From assembly GCF_026616195.1 (NCBI RefSeq), contig NZ_JANHDH010000002.1:930001-994000 (forward strand): a stretch of DNA of 64,000 nt. Direction: 5' to 3'. This document shows positions 40,147 through 48,250 of this stretch, piece after piece. Below the pieces are notes generated by a model. That model was not told the origin of the DNA. It saw nothing but the letters and a program-made list of their open reading frames with translations, and did no database searches. The position numbers were made by a program, and so were the translations under genes. This DNA comes from Haloarchaeobius amylolyticus (GTDB lineage: Archaea; Halobacteriota; Halobacteria; Halobacteriales; Natrialbaceae). The number at the start of each line of letters is the position of its first letter. Position 1 is the first letter of the stretch.

Positions 40147-42468
40147 TCAGTCCGCCTCGTCGGGCGCGACGCGGGCCAGCCGCATCGCGTTCCCGGTGAC
40201 GGCGGTCGTCATGCCGACGTCGCCCGCGAGTACGACCAGCCAGAGCGGGATGGCGAAGACCGGGATGAGGACCGCGAGTGCGGCCTTGACCGCGAGGCTA
40301 CCCCAGACGTTCTGGCGGATGACGCTGTTTGCCTTCCGCGAGAGGTCGACGAGGTAGGGGAGCCGGGAGAGGTCGTCGGTCAGCAGCGCGATGTCGGCAG
40401 TCTCGATGGCGGTGTCGCTGCCGGCCGCGCCCATCGCGATACCCACGTCGGCCGTGGCGAGCGCGGGCGCGTCGTTCACGCCGTCGCCGACCATCGCGAC
40501 CGTCCCCTGCTCCTTGAGTTCGGCGACCGCGTCGGTCTTGTCCTCGGGCAGCAGGTCGGCGCGGTACTCGTCGATGCCGAGTTGCTCGGCGACGGCCCGG
40601 GCCGTCCCCTCGTTGTCGCCGGTGAGCATCACGACCGAGAGGCCGCGCTCGCGGAGGGCGGCGACGGTCTCGACCGCGTCGTCCCGGATGGTGTCGCTGA
40701 CCGCGATGACGCCCTCGAGGGCGTCCTCCGTTCCCACGAGGACGACGGTCTTGCCCTCGCCCTGGAGGCGCGGGATGGTGTCCTCGACGAGGTCGAGACA
40801 GCCCTCGCGCTCGCACTGGCGGCGCATCTCGGGCCGGCTGACGCCGCCCTCAGTCGTCAGGTGGACGTGGTCGAGGTCGAACCCGAGGTCGGTGAACAGG
40901 CCGGGCTTGCCGGCGTAGTGGGGCACGTCGCCGAGGGTCGCCTTCACGCCCTCGCCGGTCAGGCTCTCGAAGCCGGACACGTCCCGGTGCTCGACCCCGT
41001 TCCGTGCGGCGTGGGCGACGATCGCGTCGCCGATGGGGTGTTCGGACCGGCTCTCCAGCCCGCGGGCACACCGGAGGACGTCCTCCTCGCTGTTCCCGTT
41101 GAGGGGCACGACGTCGGTGACGGCGAGTTCGCCGGTCGTGAGTGTCCCCGTCTTGTCGAGCGCGACGATGTCCACGTCGCCCATCGTCTCCAGCCGGTCC
41201 CCGCCTTTCACGAGGACGGCACGCTTCGCGGCGCTGGTGACCGCGGAGACGACGCTGACGGGCGTCGAGATGACGAACGCACACGGGCAGGCGATGACGA
41301 GCAGCCCGATGCCGTTGACCGCCCAGTGGACCCAGTCCGCGCCGAAGAACAGCGGCGGGACCGCGGCGACCAGTACGGCCAGCCCCGTGACCAGCGGGGT
41401 GTAGTACTGCGCGAAGCGCTCGACGAAGCGCTCGCGCTCGGTCTTGTTCGACTGGGCGTCGGTGACGAGGTCGACGATGCGCGCCAGCGTGGACTCCCCG
41501 GCGGGGCTGGTCGTCTCGACCTCGAGGTAGCCCTGTTCGTTGACGGTGCCGGCGTACACCTCGTCGCCGCGGACCTTGTCCACCGGGACGGACTCGCCCG
41601 TGATGGGTGCCTGGTTCACGGCGGATTCGCCGTCGCGGACGACCCCGTCGACCGGAATCTTCTCCCCCGGCTGGACGAGGACGACCTCGCCGACGCGGAC
41701 CTCGTCGGCCGGAATCTCGACCTGCTCGCCGTCGCGGCGGACCACCGCGGTGTCGGGCGCGAGGTCGAGCAGGTCGTCCAGCGAGCGCCGGGCGCGCTGG
41801 ACCGAGGCGCGCTCTAACAGCTCGGCGACGTTGAAGAGGAACGCCAGCGAGGCGGCCTCGATGAGGAGGTTCTCGCCGGGGACGAAGACGGTGATGCCCG
41901 TCGCGGCGAGGATGGCCGCCGTCATCAGGAAGTCGATGTCGAGGCTCAGGGTCCGGGCGGAGTAGTAGCCGTTCCGGAGGATGACCTGCCCGCCGGCGAC
42001 GACCGCGCCGAGCAACAGCACGTCCGAGAGGGCGTAGGACTGGTCGAGGACGGTCACCACGACGGGGTTGACGCGGACGAGGATGACCAGCAGGGCGAGC
42101 GCGACGAACGCGCCGGAGGCGATGGTCTTCAGCCCGCGGGCACTCGTCCAGACGGCCTCGTCACCGTCCTCGTCGTCGTCGCGGACCGCGTAGCCCGCGC
42201 CCTCGACGGCCGCCACGACCGTCTCGCGGTCGGTCGCCTCGGGGTCGTAGCCGACGACGAGGGTCCCGGTCGTCGGCCGCGGGTCGACGGCGAGGACGCC
42301 GGAGAGGCCGGAGACGGCCCCCTCGACCTTGCTCGCACACGACGGACAGTCCATGTCCGGCACGTCGAGCCGCAGGGTCGCCGGCGCGTCCGCGACGCTT
42401 TCGGCCCCGGTGCCGGCCGTCCCGGCGTCGTCGCAGCCGCAGGACTCGGTCGTGCAATCGTCGCTCAT
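40147..42468 (-). CDS. zntA: P1B-type heavy-metal exporting ATPase (Zn/Cd/Pb class)
   Basis: Metal-efflux ATPase of 773 residues. The N-terminus carries a Cys-rich start (DDCTTESCGCDD) and one heavy-metal-associated domain with MDCPSCASKVEG (C41, C44). Eight membrane helices follow, with the translocation motif ACPCAFVISTPVS typical of the Zn/Cd/Pb (P1B-2) group, then the phosphorylation site DKTGTLTTGEL, the nucleotide-domain HP in SEHPIGDAIVAH, and GDGVNDAPALATADVGIAMG. A TATA-like box lies about 25 bases upstream and a 7-7 palindrome further up, likely a metal-responsive operator. No metalloregulator gene is adjacent. Confidence 0.94.
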   Translation of the reverse strand: MSDDCTTESCGCDDAGTAGTGAESVADAPATLRLDVPDMDCPSCASKVEGAVSGLSGVLAVDPRPTTGTLVVGYDPEATDRETVVAAVEGAGYAVRDDDEDGDEAVWTSARGLKTIASGAFVALALLVILVRVNPVVVTVLDQSYALSDVLLLGAVVAGGQVILRNGYYSARTLSLDIDFLMTAAILAATGITVFVPGENLLIEAASLAFLFNVAELLERASVQRARRSLDDLLDLAPDTAVVRRDGEQVEIPADEVRVGEVVLVQPGEKIPVDGVVRDGESAVNQAPITGESVPVDKVRGDEVYAGTVNEQGYLEVETTSPAGESTLARIVDLVTDAQSNKTERERFVERFAQYYTPLVTGLAVLVAAVPPLFFGADWVHWAVNGIGLLVIACPCAFVISTPVSVVSAVTSAAKRAVLVKGGDRLETMGDVDIVALDKTGTLTTGELAVTDVVPLNGNSEEDVLRCARGLESRSEHPIGDAIVAHAARNGVEHRDVSGFESLTGEGVKATLGDVPHYAGKPGLFTDLGFDLDHVHLTTEGGVSRPEMRRQCEREGCLDLVEDTIPRLQGEGKTVVLVGTEDALEGVIAVSDTIRDDAVETVAALRERGLSVVMLTGDNEGTARAVAEQLGIDEYRADLLPEDKTDAVAELKEQGTVAMVGDGVNDAPALATADVGIAMGAAGSDTAIETADIALLTDDLSRLPYLVDLSRKANSVIRQNVWGSLAVKAALAVLIPVFAIPLWLVVLAGDVGMTTAVTGNAMRLARVAPDEAD

Positions 42469-42492
42469 TGCCTGACGGTAGTCGTCCGGACG

Positions 42493-42499
42493 TTATTAA
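42493..42499 (-). promoter_or_regulatory. TATA-like box for the metal ATPase
   Basis: TTAATAA on the minus strand, about 25-30 bases before the ATG at 42468; consistent with a leaderless transcript. Confidence 0.55.
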
Positions 42500-42536
42500 T
42501 TCGGCTGCTACAGAACCGGGTCAGGATAGCAGTTCT

Positions 42537-42556
42537 TAACAAAATCGCGTTTGTTA
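42537..42556. promoter_or_regulatory. Inverted repeat upstream of the metal ATPase, operator candidate
   Basis: TAACAAA, six-base spacer ATCGCG, TTTGTTA: perfect 7-base arms. It lies about 38 bases upstream of the ATPase TATA box in an otherwise GC-rich region, so it could bind an activator or a metal-sensing repressor. The adjoining TAGTTAGTAG half-repeat extends the AT-rich element. Confidence 0.5.
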
Positions 42557-42657
42557 GTTAGTAGCACTGTGGCGAGGTGGGGGCCTGCGGTGGGCGAAAC
42601 TCGAACGTCGGAGACCGCCCGACGTGGAGCAGGCGCGTTCGCCGTGGACTGAAAACT

Positions 42658-42663
42658 CATATA
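42658..42663 (+). promoter_or_regulatory. TATA-like box for the zinc-repeat/J-domain gene
   Basis: CATATA, 24 bases before the ATG at 42688, standard leaderless spacing. Confidence 0.5.
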
Positions 42664-42687
42664 CCATGAAACCCAACGCTTCGAGCG

Positions 42688-43677
42688 ATGGCCGTGGCCG
42701 ACAGGCAATCTTGCGACGGATGTGACCGACAGTTCGCCGTCGAGCGACTGTCGACCGTCACGATGCCGGGGGGGTCACAGTCGGTCTGCTGCCCGGACTG
42801 CCGGCGGTTCGCCGAGTCCGCGCGGTCGAAGGCCGAACTCGACCGGGACGAACACGAGTGCGACGGCTGCTCGCGGACGTACCCGCTCTCGGAGCTCTCG
42901 GTCGTCGACATGCCCGGTGGCTCGCAGTCGGTCTGCTGTCCGGAGTGTCGGACCTACGCCGAGTCGGTCGGGACGACCGCCGAACTCGGGCAGCGCCGCC
43001 GGGAGTGCGACGGCTGTTCGAGGGAGTTCGCGCTCGACAACCTCGCCGTCGTCGACATGCCGGGTGGGACCCAGTCGATCTGCTGTCCCGAGTGCAAGTG
43101 GTACGCGGAGTCGGTCAGCACCACGGCGGAACTCGGCGACCGACAGCGCGAGTGCGACGGGTGCACCACGACGTTCCCCGTCTCCGAACTCGAAGAGATC
43201 GTGCTCTCGGACGGGACGAGCGTCCTCTGCTGTCCGACCTGCCGGGAGCACGCGCCCGAGCCGACAGCGACCGACGAGGTCGACGACGAGCAGCGCAAGG
43301 ACGCAGAGCGCGAGACGGCGTCGGAACTCGCCGAGAAGGACCCCTCGAAGGCGATCCAGACCCGGAACCTCTGCACGCAGTGCAAGGAGTGGTGCTCGGT
43401 CGAACTCTACCCCGCCGAGATCAACGACAGCCGGACCGAGAACCTCTGTCCCGACTGTCTCGAGATAGCCCGGAGCCGCGGCATCGTCACCGAGGTCGGC
43501 ATGCGGCGTGCCGATGCCTACGACGCACTCGGCATCGAGCCGGTCGACGACGCCGGCGAACTCCGTGACGCCTACATCGACCGGGTCAAGGACGTCCACC
43601 CCGACCGCGCCGGCGGGAGCCGCGAGGCGTTCAAGCGGGTCCAGCGGGCGTACGAACGCCTCGAATCCGAGTTCTAG
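42688..43677 (+). CDS. Five-repeat zinc-binding protein with C-terminal J domain
   Basis: A 329-residue protein that I cannot assign to a named family. It has five cysteine modules of the form C-x2-C ... C(C)-x2-C at residues 9-38, 58-87, 107-136, 157-185 and 229-257. The first four repeat every 49 residues with near-identical cores (VDMPGGSQSVCCPEC). An acidic, charged linker (190-222) precedes the fifth, and a J domain closes the protein (about 275-329) with the HPD tripeptide at 304-306 (DVHPDRAGG). J domains stimulate Hsp70/DnaK, so the array probably selects a client. It converges tail to tail with a TIR/zinc-ribbon gene, overlapping by 4 bases. Confidence 0.88.
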   Translation: MAVADRQSCDGCDRQFAVERLSTVTMPGGSQSVCCPDCRRFAESARSKAELDRDEHECDGCSRTYPLSELSVVDMPGGSQSVCCPECRTYAESVGTTAELGQRRRECDGCSREFALDNLAVVDMPGGTQSICCPECKWYAESVSTTAELGDRQRECDGCTTTFPVSELEEIVLSDGTSVLCCPTCREHAPEPTATDEVDDEQRKDAERETASELAEKDPSKAIQTRNLCTQCKEWCSVELYPAEINDSRTENLCPDCLEIARSRGIVTEVGMRRADAYDALGIEPVDDAGELRDAYIDRVKDVHPDRAGGSREAFKRVQRAYERLESEF

Positions 43678-44297
43678 ACCTGCTCCTGCTCGGCGGGGTC
43701 CTCCCGGCGGACGTACCCGAGCGTCCCCGGGTTGAAGAGGTAGCGCGACCCGCACTCGCCGCAGGTCGCCACGAGCGGCTGGTTGTGCTCGTACTGCTGC
43801 CAGAGGTCCTTCTGTTGCTGTTCGACGTCGAGCACCACGCGGTGGCCACAGCCCTCGAAGTTGCAGGGGAACTCCAGGTACCAGTTCGGGGTCGAGAGCG
43901 TCCCGAGCGGGGCGATTTCCGCCCGGAGCCGGCAGAGCAGGTTGAACACGGTGACCGGAACCTCCTCGCGGTCGAGCTGGACGCCCTCGACGTTCGCGAG
44001 GTAGCCCGGCCGGTCGACGGGCGGTTCGTAGAGCGGGAGCACCGGGATACCGCGGGCCGTGGCGAAGCCGATCTCCTGGTTGACCCAGTGGTCGGCGACG
44101 CCCTCGGCGGTGAGCACGGCGACGACCACGTCGGCGTTCGCGAGTCGCCCCTTGAGGTCGCTCCGCGTCCGGCCGGCCTCGAGTTCCTCCATGGCGAGGT
44201 GGACCCCGACCGGGAGGTTCCGGACCGTCCCGAACAGGTCCTGGGCCAGGTCGAGGTCTTCGCTCGCGTGCGTGACGAAGACCTGCGCGTCGGTCAT
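43674..44297 (-). CDS. TIR-domain protein with C-terminal zinc ribbon
   Basis: A 207-residue soluble protein. Residues 4-95 form a TIR domain: QVFVTHASEDLDLAQDLF, the loop MEELEAGRTRSDLKGRL, NADVVVAVLTAEGVADHW and VNQEIGFATARGIPVLPLY. E75 in WVNQE occupies the place of the catalytic glutamate of NAD-cleaving TIR domains. A C-terminal zinc-ribbon-like unit follows, with C145, C150, C179 and C182. TIR proteins act in NAD depletion or nucleotide signalling, including anti-phage defence; which applies is unknown. A GTTTTGTAC box is about 25 bases upstream. It shares its 3' end with the zinc-repeat/J-domain gene. Confidence 0.82.
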   Translation of the reverse strand: MTDAQVFVTHASEDLDLAQDLFGTVRNLPVGVHLAMEELEAGRTRSDLKGRLANADVVVAVLTAEGVADHWVNQEIGFATARGIPVLPLYEPPVDRPGYLANVEGVQLDREEVPVTVFNLLCRLRAEIAPLGTLSTPNWYLEFPCNFEGCGHRVVLDVEQQQKDLWQQYEHNQPLVATCGECGSRYLFNPGTLGYVRREDPAEQEQV

Positions 44298-44467
44298 AGC
44301 TGAACCTCACCCGAGACGTACAAAACCCTTACTCCGGGCGGGGTCGGTCGTGACGGGGGACAGGGGGTCACGAGGGCGTGCCGGGCGCTGTCGCTCCCCT
44401 GCGAACCAGCGACAATCGGTTGACAGATACGGGCCTGCCGGCCCGCCGGGCGACCCGGTGGTGGCAG

Positions 44468-45112
44468 TTACAGCGGCGAGACGAGGTCCTCGAGCGCGGC
44501 GCGCGGGTCGTCGGCCTTGGCGACACCGGAGGCGAGGAGCACGCCGGTCGACCCGAGTTCGCCCGCGGCCTCGAGGTCGTCGCCGGTCGAGATGCCGGCG
44601 CCACAGAGTACGTCGACGCTCTCGTCGACGGCCTTGGCAGCCTCGACCGCGCCGGTGACGACGTCCGGGTCGGCCTGGCTGACGGGCGTGCCGGTGCCGA
44701 TGAGTTCCGGCGGCTCGACCGCGACCGAGTCCGGGCCGAGGGCGGCGGCCGCGCCGATCTGGCGCGGGTTGTTCGCGCAGACGATGGTCTCGAGGTCGGC
44801 GCGCTCGGCGGCGCGCAGCGAGCTATCGATGTCCGCGAGTTTCAGCCGGTTCTCGGAGTGGTTCAGGAGCGTGCCGACCGCGCCGGCGTCGGCGGCCGCC
44901 TCCGCCAGCGTGCTCCCGGTGTGGCTGCCGTGCTCGACCGGGCTGACGTGCTGGGCCCAGGTCTCGACGCCCGTCTCGGCCACGCGCTGCAGGTGCGCGG
45001 CCTGCGGGGCCACGGCGATACGCACGCCAGAGTCGTCGCTCACGTTCGCTGCCGCCGTCGCGACCCCGACCGGGTCGCACGGGTACGCCTTCAGGTTGAC
45101 GAGTACGAACAC
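44468..45112 (-). CDS. tpiA: Triosephosphate isomerase (archaeal type)
   Basis: Interconverts dihydroxyacetone phosphate and glyceraldehyde 3-phosphate. 214 residues, the short archaeal form. Active-site residues: N6 and K8 (VNLKAY), the electrophilic His in LLNHSENRL, and the catalytic Glu in [12 protein letters not shown]; the phosphate-binding loop is [17 protein letters not shown]. It is a stand-alone gene; a CTATTTTAC box lies about 25-30 bases upstream of the ATG. It works with the aldolase and bisphosphatase encoded 10 kb away. Confidence 0.95.
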   Translation of the reverse strand: MFVLVNLKAYPCDPVGVATAAANVSDDSGVRIAVAPQAAHLQRVAETGVETWAQHVSPVEHGSHTGSTLAEAAADAGAVGTLLNHSENRLKLADIDSSLRAAERADLETIVCANNPRQIGAAAALGPDSVAVEPPELIGTGTPVSQADPDVVTGAVEAAKAVDESVDVLCGAGISTGDDLEAAGELGSTGVLLASGVAKADDPRAALEDLVSPL

Positions 45113-45173
45113 GTCGTAACCGCCACGAGCGTCGGTAAAATAGCTACCTGTTCCGCCAGCGCTTGCCTCTGGT

Positions 45174-45572
45174 TCAGTCGTTGCAGCAGCCGGAGGCCTC
45201 GTCGGCGAAGTCGAGCCCGATGACCTCGGAGAGCGTGTCGTTGACCTGCTCGAGCTTCACGTCGAGGCGGTTCTGGGCGTCGAGGTACTCCTCCATCACG
45301 GGGATGTCGTGCAGTTCCTGCTGGGTCTCCTGGAGGTGCTGGAGGTCCTCCTGGGAGGCCTGGCCGGTCTGGCGCGCCAGCATGAACTCCTGGCGGACCT
45401 GCTCGAACTCGTCGATCTTCTCCTGGGCCTCCTCGGACTGCTCGACGGCCTCCTGGGCCTCCTGGAACCGCTCGAACTCGGGCAGGTTGCGGATGGCCTC
45501 ACCGAGTTCGCGGGCGCGCTCGTCGACCGTGTTCGTCTCCTCGGCTGCGTCCCCGCTCGTTTCGATGCTCAT
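45174..45572 (-). CDS. YlbF family protein
   Basis: A 132-residue, highly charged helical protein of the YlbF/YmcA (DUF964) family. In Bacillus, relatives form a complex that aids RNase Y-mediated RNA processing and development; the archaeal role is unknown. The sequence is almost wholly helical ([40 protein letters not shown]) and ends with a Cys-Cys pair (ASGCCND) that could bind an iron-sulfur cluster or zinc. The ATG at 45572 begins the family sequence. It lies 80 bases downstream of the HTH regulator on the same strand. Confidence 0.85.
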   Translation of the reverse strand: MSIETSGDAAEETNTVDERARELGEAIRNLPEFERFQEAQEAVEQSEEAQEKIDEFEQVRQEFMLARQTGQASQEDLQHLQETQQELHDIPVMEEYLDAQNRLDVKLEQVNDTLSEVIGLDFADEASGCCND

Positions 45573-45652
45573 GGACGCGGCTTGGGAGCCGATGGGTTTC
45601 AACGTGTTGGAAGCAGATTCCCGGCAGGAATCCGTCGGTTCGACGCCCGGCG

Positions 45653-46378
45653 TCACCGGATGTCGTTCAGCAACTTCGCCTCGGCCTTGCGGAGGTGCTC
45701 GGTGAACGTCGTCTTCGAGATGTCGAGTTCGTCCGCGAGGTCCTGCAGGGACACCTCGCGGGGCCACTGGTAGTAGCCCTCCCGGCGAGCGAGTTCGAAC
45801 ACCTCCCGCTGGCGCTGGGAGAGCAGGCGCAGGTACTGGGTCGACCCGCCGGAGTGCGACCGCCCCGAGGAGATGTGCTGGACCTCGATGGTCGCGTCCA
45901 TGCGGTCGCGGACGGTCGCCAGTCTTTCCTCGAGGTCGGCGCGGTCGCACTGGGCGACCACGGGCCAGTACTCGTACCCGTCGTAGATGCGGACCGGCCC
46001 CTCGTGGATGAAGCCGGCCGAGGTGAGCGCCGGCTCGATGCTGTCCTCCTCGGAGTACTCCACGAAGATGTCCTGGGTCGCGTTCCCGGGGTCGAACCCC
46101 TCGGCGTGGGTCTGCAGCCCGCTGGAGAGTTCGACCACCGACTCGGTGAGGGCGGAGGCCCGCGTCGCCTCGACCAGGTCGTTCACCTGCGCGCGGGTGT
46201 CCCCGAACGCGGTGAACAGCCCCCTGATGTTCCCCTCGGCGAGCGGGAAGGCCCCGTGGTTGATGAGGCCGCCGTCGTGCCGGTCGGTCACCTGGAGCGA
46301 CCAGCAGTCCGGGTGTGCGACCTTCAGCGTGAGTCGGAGGACCTCGGCCTCGTCCGTCGCGTCGTCCTGCCCAGTCAT
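45653..46378 (-). CDS. Bacterio-opsin-activator-type HTH regulator
   Basis: A 241-residue haloarchaeal transcription regulator. An N-terminal sensor-like region of about 175 residues (LKVAHPDCWSLQVTDRHDGG, TQDIFVEYSEEDSIEPALTS) precedes the HTH_10 domain (LSQRQREVFELARREGYYQW, SLQDLADELDISKTTFTEHL). No phosphoacceptor or PAS domain is obvious. The ATG at 46378 is chosen because a TTTTATC box at 46403-46409 makes it leaderless. It is divergent from a HalX protein; three TGAACG motifs lie between. Confidence 0.88.
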   Translation of the reverse strand: MTGQDDATDEAEVLRLTLKVAHPDCWSLQVTDRHDGGLINHGAFPLAEGNIRGLFTAFGDTRAQVNDLVEATRASALTESVVELSSGLQTHAEGFDPGNATQDIFVEYSEEDSIEPALTSAGFIHEGPVRIYDGYEYWPVVAQCDRADLEERLATVRDRMDATIEVQHISSGRSHSGGSTQYLRLLSQRQREVFELARREGYYQWPREVSLQDLADELDISKTTFTEHLRKAEAKLLNDIR

Positions 46379-46402
46379 CAGTGGGTACTGCACGGCCAGT
46401 GC

Positions 46403-46409
46403 GATAAAA
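46403..46409 (-). promoter_or_regulatory. TATA-like box for the HTH_10 regulator
   Basis: TTTTATC on the minus strand, 25 bases ahead of the ATG at 46378. Confidence 0.5.
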
Positions 46410-46482
46410 GCCGTCGACCGCCCGCCGGACGCTGGACCGGCGAGCGGAGGAATCTCCGGAGTCCACCTGTTTCGCGCTATTT

Positions 46483-46509
46483 TGAACGGTCTGAACGATT
46501 CATGAACGG
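46483..46509. promoter_or_regulatory. Three TGAACG repeats in a divergent promoter region
   Basis: TGAACGG at 46483-46489, TGAACGA at 46492-46498 and TGAACGG at 46503-46509, just upstream of the HalX TATA box. Spacings of 9 and 11 bases put them on nearly the same helical face. Likely a binding array for a regulator, perhaps the adjacent HTH_10 protein; unproven. Confidence 0.45.
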
Positions 46510-46520
46510 GCTCACCACTT

Positions 46521-46527
46521 GATATAC
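46521..46527 (+). promoter_or_regulatory. TATA-like box for the HalX protein gene
   Basis: GATATAC, 24 bases before the ATG at 46552; supports a leaderless start there rather than at 46519. Confidence 0.55.
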
Positions 46528-46551
46528 GTTCGGGCCGTCGTGGAAACTACG

Positions 46552-47055
46552 ATGGTCGAGCGCACCCCGATGGTACTGGTCGTCGCAGACGACGAACTGA
46601 TCCGACAGCGCTGTTCGGCGTGGCTCGAGGACGGCGACTACGACGTGGTCGCCACGGGCATCCTCGACGAGGCGCTCGCGACCGCAAAACGGGCAGCGGT
46701 CGTGCTCGTCGCGGGCGGTGTCGGCCGGGCGACCCACGACGAACTCGTCCGGATGGTCGGCCGCCACGGCCGCGAATGCGCGGTGGTCTCGCTCGCCTCC
46801 TCGGCGAGCTACGACCTCCCCTACGACGCGCGCCTGTCCTCGCCGGTCCGGGAGGCCGAACTCCGGCAGGTGGTCGAGCGCCTCGTGACCCGGGCGACCT
46901 ACGTCGACCGGCTCGACGCGCTGCTGGCGGCCGCGCGCCGGGCGACCGGCAACCACGGCCGACTCTCCCGGCTCCGGTCGGAGACCCGCGACCTCCAGGA
47001 CGGGTTCGAGCCGGCGGACTACGAGGCGGTCTTCCGCACCATCGACCCGTCGTAG
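46552..47055 (+). CDS. HalX-domain protein with degenerate receiver domain
   Basis: A 167-residue protein of the haloarchaeal response-regulator/HalX type. The receiver-like part (about 7-112) starts MVLVVADDELIRQRCSAWLE and ends with a KP-like region SSPVREAELRQVVERLV. The phosphoacceptor strand reads AAVVLVAGGVG, with no aspartate where LLDxxMP is expected. The C-terminal HalX helices follow (YVDRLDALLAAARRAT). It may be a phosphorylation-independent regulator. Divergent from the HTH_10 regulator. Confidence 0.82.
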   Translation: MVERTPMVLVVADDELIRQRCSAWLEDGDYDVVATGILDEALATAKRAAVVLVAGGVGRATHDELVRMVGRHGRECAVVSLASSASYDLPYDARLSSPVREAELRQVVERLVTRATYVDRLDALLAAARRATGNHGRLSRLRSETRDLQDGFEPADYEAVFRTIDPS

Positions 47056-47182
47056 CGTCGCCGCAGGGTCGCACAGCACTCGACAGGACGCCTCCGGACC
47101 GTTCTCCCCGACAACAGGGCACATAGGCCACAGACCGGCCGTTCCCGAACCGCGGAAGTTAACCGTCCGCCCCAGTTATGCG

Positions 47183-48226
47183 ATGCTAATGAGCAACGAG
47201 TCGTTCTCCGAGGGAGACCTCAGGAACACAGGCATGTCCCTCAAGCACGACCGCGAGTGGGACTACGAGCTCGAGCGCATCATCGAGGCGGTCGAGGAGC
47301 GCGACGCGACCAAGGTGGGCCTCCAGTTCCCGGAGGGCCTGAAACGCCGCGGCCCGAAGGTCGCCGACGACCTCCGCGAACTGCTGCCCGAGGACGTGAC
47401 CGTCCTCATCTCCGGCCAGCCCTGCTACGGCGCGTGCGACCTCGACACCTTCCTCATGCGCCGCACCGACGTGTTCGTCCACTTCGGCCACTCCCCCATG
47501 AAGGAGTCGGACAAGATCATCTACGTGCCGCTGTTCTCCAACGTCGAGGTCCGCCCCATCATGGAGCGCGCCGTCGAGGAGGAACTCGAGGAGGGCGACG
47601 TGGGCCTCGTCACGACCGCCCAGCACATGAACCGCTTCGGCGAGATGAAAGAGTGGCTCACGGAGCAGGGCTTCGACGTCCACACCCGCAAGGGCGACGA
47701 CCGCCTCACCCACGAGGGGCAGGTGCTCGGGTGCAACTACGCCTCCGCGGACATCGACGCCGACCAGATCCTCTACGTCGGCGGCGGGAAGTTCCACCCC
47801 CTCGGACTCGCGATGGAGCACCCCGACAAGACGGTCGTCATCGCCGACCCCGTCAACAACGTCCTCACCGTGGCCGACACGGAGAAGTTCATGAAGCAGC
47901 GCTACGCCTCGGTCCACAAGGCGATGGACGCCGAGAAGTTCGGCGTCATCTTCTGTACGAAGATCGGCCAGGGGCGCTGGGAGATCGCCGAGGAGATCGT
48001 CGACAACAACGAGAACGCCTACCTCATCACGATGGACGAGGTCACCCCCGACAGGCTGCGCAACTTCGACATGGACGCCTTCGTGAACACGGGCTGTCCG
48101 CGTATCACGACCGACGACGGGCCGCAGTTCCACAAGCCGATGCTCACGCCCCAGGAGTACAGGATCGCCATCGGCGAGGAACCGCTGGAGGACCTCGCGT
48201 TCGACACCTTCCACGGGACGTGGTGA
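47183..48226 (+). CDS. dph2: Diphthamide biosynthesis enzyme Dph2
   Basis: Radical-SAM-like iron-sulfur enzyme (2-(3-amino-3-carboxypropyl)histidine synthase) that begins diphthamide formation on elongation factor 2. 347 residues. The three cluster cysteines lie in the three repeats of the fold: GQPCYGACDLD, LGCNYASADIDADQ and NTGCPRITTDDGP. Other family segments are KVGLQFPEGLKRRGPKV and HFGHSPMKESDKIIYVPLFS. Two close ATGs are possible (47183 and 47189), and a further Met (MSLKHDREW) may be the true family start. A GAAGTTAAC box precedes them by about 28 bases. Confidence 0.94.
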   Translation: MLMSNESFSEGDLRNTGMSLKHDREWDYELERIIEAVEERDATKVGLQFPEGLKRRGPKVADDLRELLPEDVTVLISGQPCYGACDLDTFLMRRTDVFVHFGHSPMKESDKIIYVPLFSNVEVRPIMERAVEEELEEGDVGLVTTAQHMNRFGEMKEWLTEQGFDVHTRKGDDRLTHEGQVLGCNYASADIDADQILYVGGGKFHPLGLAMEHPDKTVVIADPVNNVLTVADTEKFMKQRYASVHKAMDAEKFGVIFCTKIGQGRWEIAEEIVDNNENAYLITMDEVTPDRLRNFDMDAFVNTGCPRITTDDGPQFHKPMLTPQEYRIAIGEEPLEDLAFDTFHGTW

Positions 48227-48250
48227 CCGGCTGAAACGCGCTTCTCTCTC

